Below, piece by piece: positions 1 through 6,731 of a stretch of 11,387 nucleotides of DNA. The stretch's first letter is position 1. Each line of letters starts with the position of its first letter. The position numbers were made by a program, and so were the translations under genes. The stretch comes from Isohypsibius dastychi (lineage: Eukaryota > Tardigrada > Eutardigrada > Parachela > Isohypsibiidae). The stretch spans positions 1 through 11,387 of the forward strand of contig JAQIWT010001312.1 in assembly GCA_034696485.1 (NCBI GenBank). The letters are read 5' to 3'. Below the pieces are notes generated by a model that did not search any database, was not told the DNA's origin, and worked only from the letters and a program-made list of their open reading frames with translations.

Positions 1-528
1 GAAGTGTTTGAGAAGATAAAAGATCGAATTAACGCCAGTCGTGAACGAGAGAAGCTGAGTGTTGCAAAACAGATTCTACGAAAAGAAGAGGAGCGGAAAA
101 AGTTGGCAAAAGATCGAGATGCCAATGATTTGCAGAGCAAGGTGCGTTGTTGTCCATTTAATTTTTACTTCTGAATTATAAGCCACCACCTGGTAATCGG
201 TGCAAGTGAAATGACCTGGTCAACGAAGAGTTAACTGCATGTGGAATATCAGCAGAATTGTGGATGAGATGAAAGTTCTTCCCGCCGACTTCGCCGACTA
301 ATCGCGAAAAATTCTTGTACTGCGGCAAATTTTCCCCAAATTTCTTCCAATGCCACTGGAACATACTAAGAACGTACAGTTTTTTCAGAAGGAGCTCAAA
401 ATGAACCAAACAAATCACCACAGATAGGACAAGAAACAAATTTCAGTCCATTAACTGTTGTCGAATTCGAACAAAAAGTGCGAGATCTCCTGGTTCGATT
501 TCTGGACGGTGGTTCTGTCAGCAAAACT
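1..528 (+). CDS. 3' part of a probable UBX-domain protein (UBXN4-like), partial and possibly truncated
   Basis: The first exon enters from the left edge and ends at a strong donor (AAG/gtgcgt) after base 141, phase 0. It encodes 47 residues of a very charged helix (starts EVFEKIKDRINASREREK), like the helix before the UBX domain in UBXN4/UBXN1 adaptors. Those proteins recruit the AAA ATPase p97/VCP, and UBXN4 does so at the ER. The next coding piece is read from 424 (acceptor ccacag, phase 0). It could instead begin at 389 (ttttttcag), which fits only if a weaker donor at 145 is used. It reads through a polar linker into VRDLLVRFLDGGSVSKT, which resembles the opening strands of a UBX fold. 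I placed the end at a possible donor at 528/529. I could not find the remaining 50 or so UBX residues, so the gene may continue through an unseen exon, be truncated, or be misread. The helix call is firmer than the UBX call. Confidence 0.4.
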
Positions 529-650
529 GTGCAAAATTGCCAAAATATTATTTCTATTCAGCGAAATGTAAATGTAATGACAACAGCGAAATGTTGTCAT
601 TAAATTTTCCCAATCATGACAAAAATGGTCAAAACTTACAACCTCACTCT

Positions 651-656
651 AATAAA
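651..656 (+). terminator. Possible poly(A) signal AATAAA of the left-edge gene
   Basis: A canonical AATAAA sits about 120 bp after the last plausible coding piece of the left-edge gene. It could mark its 3' end. A single hexamer in AT-rich DNA is weak evidence. Confidence 0.3.
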
Positions 657-761
657 GAATAACTTTGGCATATTCTTCACCAGAGAACGATATCAACATC
701 AATACTGATGATATTATTCCTTCACCACCATCACCTTTGCTACCACCTTAACGCTAACGGA

Positions 762-776
762 CCCCCCCCCCCCCCC
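762..776. repeat. Homopolymer tract of 15 C
   Basis: An uninterrupted run of 15 cytosines (G on the minus strand) stands in otherwise mixed sequence. Tracts like this can form G-quadruplex or i-motif structures, and their length is often miscounted in assemblies. Confidence 0.9.
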
Positions 777-796
777 GTGGTTCGTTCAAGAAGCGA

Positions 797-851
797 AACC
801 TAGCAGAGGCCAGAAAACTTAGGACGGTCAGAACTTAGCAGAGGTTCGAGA
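797..851. repeat. Degenerate 18-bp tandem repeat, three units
   Basis: Three adjoining units start at about 797, 815 and 833. They share the core ACYTAGCAGAGG, changed in the middle unit to ACTTAGGACGG, and units one and two both end in CAGA. The repeat lies 20 bp after the C tract. It is too diverged to be a recent expansion. Confidence 0.55.
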
Positions 852-1831
852 GTACCCGCAAAAGCCTTCGCATTTTGCTCATAATCTGATGTAACCCTTT
901 CAACAAACAAGTCTATACGAGGTGTAGCCTAAGGTTTTAAAATAACTGGGGGGTCAGGCAAATAGGCCAGTGGGATTACCCCGTTAAAAATTTTCAAATT
1001 TAAACCTTCTTGGCTCACTATTTGCAATCGGATTCTAGGCCAATTTCTTAACAGCACAGACTTTTTTCTCGTTTTTCATCAGTCCCATCTTCTTTCTGAC
1101 AATAACTTAACATAACAAGCAGCCCATCTGGGAGAGAATCACCATGAGGGCAAACGGTCGTCGCTGTGAAAAAAACTTAAATAGAGCTCATTACAGCAGG
1201 GTCATTGAAATTACGAACTATGTACCCAAATTGCCAATTGTCGTTCACGGAAACGCAGTGTCCTGATCAACTTGCAAATGTCCTTTAAAATTCACCGGAA
1301 AAATCCCCGCAATGCTGATGAGACAAAGGAATGCAATTGCAATACATAGCATTGAAAACCCATGTATTGTATGGCAGCTGATCCTGACCGTTCCAAAAGA
1401 AATTAACCGCTGGAACAAAATCCAATATTCAATCCAAAAGAACAATCAAGTTAGTGATTATGTTCTGTGGAATCCTAACAAAACCGATGCCGATATTCAA
1501 CCCGAATTGATCTGAAGGTTCATTTCCGTCCTGCTTGATTCTGCAAAACAGTATTTGGATCGTGTATTTGATCACCATCTGTCATGTGAGTATTTTGTGA
1601 AAAAACATGGAATCTTTCAGTGAGAATCACATGGCAAAAATGGAATATTTCTGAACGGAGGACTCAAACACAAGTCCCCGAATGTATCGTACAAGTACCT
1701 CAATTCTATTGACCCCGAATCAAATTTCGCTCCGCTACAATCAGGGTCAGGTTTCCGTATTTATCTTAAGGGATAAGCCAACTACAAAAACGTTTCGTAC
1801 GAATTCTGTATTTTTCCTAGCCTTACGGATT

Positions 1832-1862
1832 TCAACCCCGCGGGGTTGTGCTTGCAAGTTTT
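1832..1862. repeat. Hairpin motif copy A with a perfect 16-bp palindrome
   Basis: Bases 1833-1848 (CAACCCCGCGGGGTTG) form a perfect palindrome, followed by GCTTGCAAGTTTT. Nearly the same arrangement recurs at 2284-2315, so the pair are diverged copies of one element or one binding site. The function is unknown. Confidence 0.6.
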
Positions 1863-2283
1863 CGTCTTTGTTTCTAGAACAGTTCGCCTGCCATAGCTGT
1901 GTCCAGCCTTTTAATAAGGCTTAATGTAATATTTTACTACGTTATGAACACTATGACCATACTCTGAAATCATCTTTTTTGTGTTTGCGGGTGACTTACA
2001 TTCATGGAACAAAAAGTTTTCAGATTGCTCCCTGTGAAAATTTGCAGTTGCAGTTCCTCTCCATGTAGAAAAGCTTGAACGCGCCACTCGCATCTACGAT
2101 TGTACGATCGCTTATGTGACCTCCTCGGCAAGTTGTTACAATATTTTTTTCTCACATTGCGGGTTCTGGAAACTGAAGAATAATTTTTTGCGAGGAGCGA
2201 TAAATCATCAATCGCTTGTTGGAACTACGGTATACGTATGTCTGCAACCTGAACTTGTTTGTCCTGCTAAACCCCCTGGACGG

Positions 2284-2315
2284 TCAACCCCTTCGGGGGT
2301 GAGCTTGCAAATTTT
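2284..2315. repeat. Hairpin motif copy B with a TTCG loop, upstream of TRUB2
   Basis: TCAACCCC is followed by TTCG, GGGGT and then GCTTGCAAATTTT, matching copy A at about 27 of 32 aligned positions. ACCCC (2287-2291) pairs with GGGGT (2296-2300) around a TTCG loop closed by C-G, a very stable tetraloop if transcribed. It ends about 66 bp before the TRUB2 start codon, so it could lie in the 5' UTR or the promoter. Confidence 0.6.
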
Positions 2316-2317
2316 AC

Positions 2318-2334
2318 TGTGTGTGTGTGTGTGT
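2318..2334. repeat. TG dinucleotide microsatellite
   Basis: An uninterrupted 17-base TG/CA run directly follows hairpin copy B. Confidence 0.9.
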
Positions 2335-2344
2335 ACTTTCTCCA

Positions 2345-2356
2345 AGTTTGCAAACT
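2345..2356. promoter_or_regulatory. 12-bp perfect palindrome just upstream of the TRUB2 start
   Basis: AGTTTGCAAACT is self-complementary and ends 25 bp before the chosen ATG. It could be a binding site for a dimeric factor or could be chance. No known factor is assigned. Confidence 0.3.
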
Positions 2357-2381
2357 GAAATTTAGTGAAAAGTTTTCGGTC

Positions 2382-3554
2382 ATGATCAAACTGGTGACCG
2401 TGGAAAGAGCATCGCAAGTATGGAGATGTCTGAACGGAGTCTTCTGTATTTACAAGCCACCTGGGATAACTTTTCAAAAGTTGCGCCATGTCATTTCTGG
2501 AAATCTTGTCAGAGGTACGCCATTTAACGAAGATAACGAAGGGAGTTTTTTGCTGTCCAGTTTACATTGTTTGCAGATTTGAACGCAATGGAGCCAGAAC
2601 CAGCTCCAGATCTTGTTGTGATACAGCCGCCAAAAACGGAATCAGAAAACTTTGAAGTTACCACTGTTCCGGATCTTCGGCGACATCCACTGGTTACCGG
2701 GCCCGGCTATCAACCGGAAGACTTCTTCATCAAAGTTGGAAAAGGCTTCTTGAAAGAAATGGCTGGCGTTACTCTCGCAGCGATCGGCAGTGGCGCAGTC
2801 GTTTTCGATCGAATTAACTTACGAAATCCCGTTTGCAGTAAGGAATTTCATTTGAAATATGTTTCATTGTAACACTTGAATTTATTTTGCAGCGTATCAC
2901 ATTCAAGGAAAATTTGGACTGCGAACTGACGATTATTTGGAAACCGGTCGAGTTATTGAGAAAACAACGTTCAGGCATGTAACCAGAGGACTTCTGGAAC
3001 GGTATCTTGGGATATATCAAGGACAGTTCCACAAACTTATTCCACGTGCTTACGGTGTTGATCCGAATAGTCAAGAAGCGTACGAGCTGCACGCGAACGG
3101 ATTAGTGCGTCCAGGGGATGTCAGCACATCGTTGTTGTACCGGATATCGCTGGTCGAATTTCATCCCCCGTATTTTACGCTGGAGATCCACTGTATAAAC
3201 GAAACGGACAAGTTTTTGATCAAAATATTAAACGACATCAGTGAAGAAGTCAAGAGCGCCGCTGTGTGCACCCGGATAAGAAGAGTGAGATGGGGAGGTT
3301 TTACTCTGGATCACGCTTTGCTGAAAAAGCACTGGAACGCGGAAAATATCGTTAGATCTATTAGTCATTGTGGACCGATTGTTGAAAGAGAATTGGAACT
3401 AATGAATGAGCCGTGGGTGAAAAAACAGGCTGCCCAGAAACTGGATGAAAAGTTTGAAGATGGATGGAATCGATGGAAAGAACCTGGATCAATGACTTCG
3501 AGAATTCTCGCCTCAAATCCAGCGGAACTTTTAGAACCAGGCTCTGTCGCATAA
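2382..3554 (+). CDS. TRUB2: TRUB2-like mitochondrial TruB-family protein, catalytic Asp missing
   Basis: Exons are 2382-2514, 2577-2837 and 2893-3554, with 62- and 55-bp introns. They give 351 residues, close to human TRUB2 (331). TRUB2 acts in mitochondria in a module supporting 16S rRNA, some mRNAs and mitoribosome assembly. The family shows in motif I (YKPPG, residues 24-28), DLNA across the first junction, HPLVTGP (81-87), GRVIEKTTF, HVTR, SQEAYE and AAVCTRIRRVRWGGFTLDHALL-type C-terminal sequence (KSAAVCTRIRR then FTLDHALL). The TruB catalytic loop normally reads GxxLDxxAxGVL. Here residues 99-109 read GKGFLKEMAGV, with Leu103 or Lys104 where Asp belongs, so the enzyme may be inactive. 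The frame is open through this point, so it is not an obvious frameshift. I chose the ATG at 2382. An upstream in-frame ATG at 2319 would add a cysteine-rich leader read through the TG repeat and looks unlikely. Confidence 0.9.
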
Positions 3555-3670
3555 AGTGAGTGAAAAGTCTGAATAGTTTTTCTCGGTGTGATTTAAAAGC
3601 GCAGTATGTAAGCATTAGTTGATTTCTTATCAGAATCACACCAAAGCCCTGTTGGGATGTATATTAATCT

Positions 3671-3676
3671 AATAAA
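3671..3676 (+). terminator. Poly(A) signal AATAAA of TRUB2
   Basis: The canonical AATAAA lies 117 bp after the TRUB2 stop codon, a normal 3' UTR length for a compact genome. Confidence 0.6.
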
Positions 3677-4201
3677 CCTAGTTACCGACACTGGTTCGTT
3701 ACTTGATATCTGCGTGGCTCGCGGGTTCCTTTCCCAAATAGTTTCGATGAGAACTGTAGATCTAGTGACCTTTCTTATTTGTTAGTTCCGCTTTGATGGC
3801 TAATTTTTTGCTTTGTCATCCTTCAGAAGTTCTTTTCTCCTTTATGATTCATGGAATGTTAAATTACCGATAGTTTTTACAGCAAAAACGTAAGACGCCA
3901 AACCGAATATCTCTTGAGATGGTGAAGTTACTACAGCTTTTATTAGTCCATTTTCTGAGAGGTCTTTTGATCTGAATAGCTTTTAATGCACACCTTCGAG
4001 AACTCAGAATTTGCCCACTGAGTATTTGCAGAATAGACTGAAGTTTGAGATTTGCGGAATGAAAGATGCAATAATTGAATGAATGCTGGCAATATGTTTC
4101 AAGTGTGTGTCTTAAATATCGCGTGGCGGAAGGCTTCAGTTGCGCGTGAGTCTACCGTTTAACCTCGAAATTTATTCCTCCGAGCGTTCTTCGTTAGCGA
4201 C

Positions 4202-4222
4202 GTTTGACGGAGAGGGTCAAAC
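4202..4222. repeat. 7-bp inverted repeat, possible promoter stem-loop
   Basis: GTTTGAC (4202-4208) and its exact complement GTCAAAC (4216-4222) flank a 7-base purine loop. It lies about 150 bp before the next start codon. The function is unknown and chance is possible. Confidence 0.35.
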
Positions 4223-4368
4223 ACCGGCTCGAAAAAGACTCTTTCCGTATCGTTTCTGAAGGTCGCGTTGAAGGAAATCTGAATACGGCTGGTTACTTTC
4301 ACGTTTTTTTTTCTGGAGAAGTCTGACTGTTGGGTTTGACTGTTACGCGAGCGGATCTTTATCCGACC

Positions 4369-6233
4369 ATGAATTGGCTGTCATTCCCGTTATGGTTTGT
4401 GATATTTTCTGTGTATCTTTTATCGGCTATTCATGGATATTACGATCGCCACAAATGTTTCGGTGAGTACATTTTTATGAGATGGATGATGACAAATTAT
4501 TTCTTAATACGATCGTCTCTTCTTATCAAATCATCCCATTACTTGATGATCCGAACATTGATTCTGGATCGCTCCGTCCGGTTTGAATTCAGCTCTAAGT
4601 TTGGCGGTGCAATCACCGGATATCTTTTCGAATTGGAAGAGAACTACATGGGCTGCTGGCATGGAATTAGAAGACCTTAAACCTAAAAGTCAGACGTTGC
4701 AGTTTACAGTAATTCCTGAATATTCTGAGGATTTGAAAACCGAGAGGAACTTAAATGACGAGAAAAATTAATGGATTGCCGGGAATCAGTTTTCTAAAGG
4801 CGATTGTTAGAATGTGGATGAAGATTTGATCTTTATTAGTGCTAATGTTGTTTTTTCAGCGACCGGTGATTGCATTCTATCAACGGCATACTTTACGGGT
4901 GGATTTAACGACCCTTACAACAGGTGGCTCACAGAATGCAACGACGGCGAAGCTATAATTGGGTGAGCAACCGGTCTTTTCAAGATGCGGTTTTTTTGTC
5001 TAAATGTGTGAACGTTACATCCTTCTTTGTTAAACTAGTTCTTTCAATAAAACATCAACCGGAAACTTATTGTTGATCACTCGAATCCACACTTCGATAC
5101 TTAACGCTTTTTTGCTCAGTCTTTTTGTATTAATTGTGAATATAATTGCAGAGTGTACGATGCAGTTCGTGGATTCATCGGCATCGGGCGTGAGTAATCT
5201 CAATCTTCTGACTGACACACCATTGTTCCATGTCAGGTTTCTTACAGAAGTTTGGTGCAAATTTATGTTTCCGCTGAAACCACCTTCTCGAGGAATATAC
5301 CCCTTTTACTCGACTTGCAACGTCAGGTACAAGAGAACATCAGTTTTGTCAACTTTTTAATCGTATTAACCATGTTTTACCAGGAATCAAACTACAAAAG
5401 AATACTACTGCTATGTAGGACAATTTTCAGTCAAATTTATTAGCAAACTGATTTTTTCTTGTTGAAGGACAAATATTACCCAAAGGACACAGTCGACACC
5501 TTTGCTGTTGGTCAGTTTGCCTCAGCTTCAAATATTTCTGCGATATTTTAATATGGTGTTTTGCTGCGTAATTTTTCAGGACTGTTCTCGAACACTTTTC
5601 AAGATCCCGTCGTACCTCAGGCGATGAAATGCTGTAAGTGAACTCCTAAGTGGAACCTTTCTCTGCGTGATGCGATTTGTACGCTTTTTATTTTCCAGGC
5701 AAAACTCCCCCAGGTTATCATATAGATTACAATCGGTGTCAATGGAAATACACACATGACAAGTGACAATACCAACAATCAGTGTGTGAAAATTATTTCA
5801 AAGGTATTTTCTGTTTTATAGGCAAGGTGAACATTATGACGGATATTGGCTGGTCAAGTGCGAAAGTGAACAAGTAATGACCGGGCTCGGACAAGCAATT
5901 GCCCCGACCGATGGATTATCCCATTTTGTTTGGATGCAGGTATGAAGTAGAAAATCAAATTTTCTTAGTGCGTTAATTGTTTCTGAAACACCAACTTTGT
6001 GGCATGTCGTGAAACATAGCCTTTAGTCTGGCAATAAAAATGAATGATTGGTTTCTGTCAATTTGCCAATTAGATGAACAGGGGTCATATTCCTTACGGA
6101 CTATAAATCTTGTAATTATATGGCGAAATCAATAATGGATTCGTTTTTTCAGTGTTGTCCGGTCGTTTACTCCGGCGTTGCCTCCAAGGAGCAACTTTAC
6201 CTACCTCCTCCACCCAGAACAGGAAACTATTGA
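4369..6233 (+). CDS. Secreted cysteine-rich protein with three dermatopontin-like repeats
   Basis: Ten exons join in frame: 4369-4462, 4860-4962, 5152-5189, 5248-5326, 5384-5414, 5468-5510, 5580-5633, 5699-5762, 5822-5939 and 6153-6233. The product has 234 residues. Residues 1-23 form a clear signal peptide (MNWLSFPLWFVIFSVYLLSA then IHG). The mature part has 12 cysteines and repeats a pattern: aromatic or W, then C, a G about eight residues on, then W or M before C or CC. Repeat 1 has NRWLTEC (52-58) and QVWCKF (79-84). Repeat 2 has PQAMKCC (142-148), followed by PPGYHIDYNRC. Repeat 3 has YWLVKC (177-182) and FVWMQCC (204-210). This resembles dermatopontin, an extracellular-matrix family with DRxWxFxCC repeats, but the match is by pattern only. 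The tail ends PPPPRTGNY. The ATG chosen opens the signal peptide. Exons 3 to 6 are tiny (31-79 nt) and are the least certain, especially the start of exon 4. The exact function is unknown; matrix, cuticle or secreted defence protein are all open. Confidence 0.72.
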
Positions 6234-6731
6234 GGATATTAGTTGCGGGAAAAGCGACAATCTCGCCACGGTTCAAATTTGTTGTTTTTCTCAAGTTCTG
6301 TTTTTGTTTGTGGTTAATTGCTGCGTTGAATTTGTTTATTTATGCAAATCTTACGATCGAAAAGTGTCAAACAAACGAGATGGGGAACGCGGGCAGATGA
6401 TTAGTAGCTTTGTGAATTTTGTTAAGTTACTGATGTAAAAAGTATTCGACGTTCGAGTCATCACTCAATTTCATGAACCTTCCCCGTTAAACAACCGCTG
6501 TGCGAAATAAAAGAAATTACTGTCGGGCAACAATTGCAAGAGAAACCCCGCTCATATTTATAAAGCCTGAAGGAACAGCTGAGTTTCTTCACCCTCAGAA
6601 TTTCGATGATTAATAACAGTTGAACAAATCATGACCCCAAAATTAATAAAAACTCATTCTTAATGAAAACCAACCAGTTTTTCATCTACAACCCAAAACA
6701 ATGATAACACAAATTACATTCATAATCAATG
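6234..6731. other. Convergent 3' region between the secreted-protein gene and DDX42
   Basis: About 500 bp separate two stop codons facing each other. I see no gene here. It should hold both 3' UTRs. On the minus strand I find no canonical AATAAA close to the DDX42 stop; the nearest TTTATT on the plus strand is near 6337, about 400 bp downstream for DDX42. The two transcripts may therefore overlap. Confidence 0.6.
6506..6511 (+). terminator. Poly(A) signal AATAAA of the secreted-protein gene
   Basis: AATAAA lies about 270 bp after the stop at 6231-6233. A second AATAAA near 6644 lies much closer to the DDX42 end and is less likely. Confidence 0.45.

Larger units (their letters stand above)
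529..2381. other. Long intergenic stretch without a secure gene
   Basis: No frame on either strand shows a recognisable protein family here. Open segments exist. On the plus strand one runs roughly 1267-1515. On the minus strand one runs 1245-1445 and includes a hydrophobic run starting MLCIAIAFLCLISIAG. These overlap each other and neither is clearly coding. The stretch contains the C tract, the 18-bp tandem repeat, the two hairpin motifs and the TG repeat listed separately. It presumably also includes the promoter and 5' UTR of the TRUB2 gene. A speculative minus-strand exon chain at 1048-1650 is described under findings. Confidence 0.6.
3555..4368. other. Spacer: TRUB2 3' UTR and promoter region of the secreted-protein gene
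   Basis: I see no gene in this 814-bp spacer. The left part should be the TRUB2 3' UTR up to about 3690. The rest presumably holds the promoter of the next gene. No TATA box or RNA gene is recognisable. The one structured element is a short inverted repeat at 4202-4222. Confidence 0.6.

Noticed and set aside
176-439. An 87-codon minus-strand open frame with a hydrophobic start
   Set aside because: It lies across a probable intron and exon of the left-edge gene, shows no family resemblance and has no supporting splice or promoter signal.
841-858. GGTTCGAG resembling the T-loop of a tRNA
   Set aside because: No matching T-stem, acceptor stem or anticodon arm can be drawn around it.
1245-1445. 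Minus-strand frame with a signal-peptide-like run beginning at 1352
   Set aside because: It ends 19 residues after the hydrophobic run. It also conflicts with the alternative minus-strand frame that splices better.
1267-1515. A plus-strand open segment of about 80 codons containing NPCIVWQLILTVPKEINRW
   Set aside because: A frame of this length is expected by chance in almost 2 kb of AT-rich DNA. Two minus-strand frames over the same bases are also open, and I recognise no domain.
1586-1620. Well-formed donor gtgagt and acceptor tttcag on the plus strand
   Set aside because: The implied intron is only about 35 bp, shorter than every supported intron in the window, and no coding frame flanks it.
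1682-1924. An 80-codon plus-strand open frame
   Set aside because: It runs straight through hairpin copy A and has no recognisable domain, so it is probably chance.
2319-2381. Upstream in-frame ATG that would lengthen TRUB2 by 21 residues
   Set aside because: The extra part is translated from the TG repeat (MCVCVYFLQV) and is not a likely mitochondrial leader. The ATG at 2382 is simpler.
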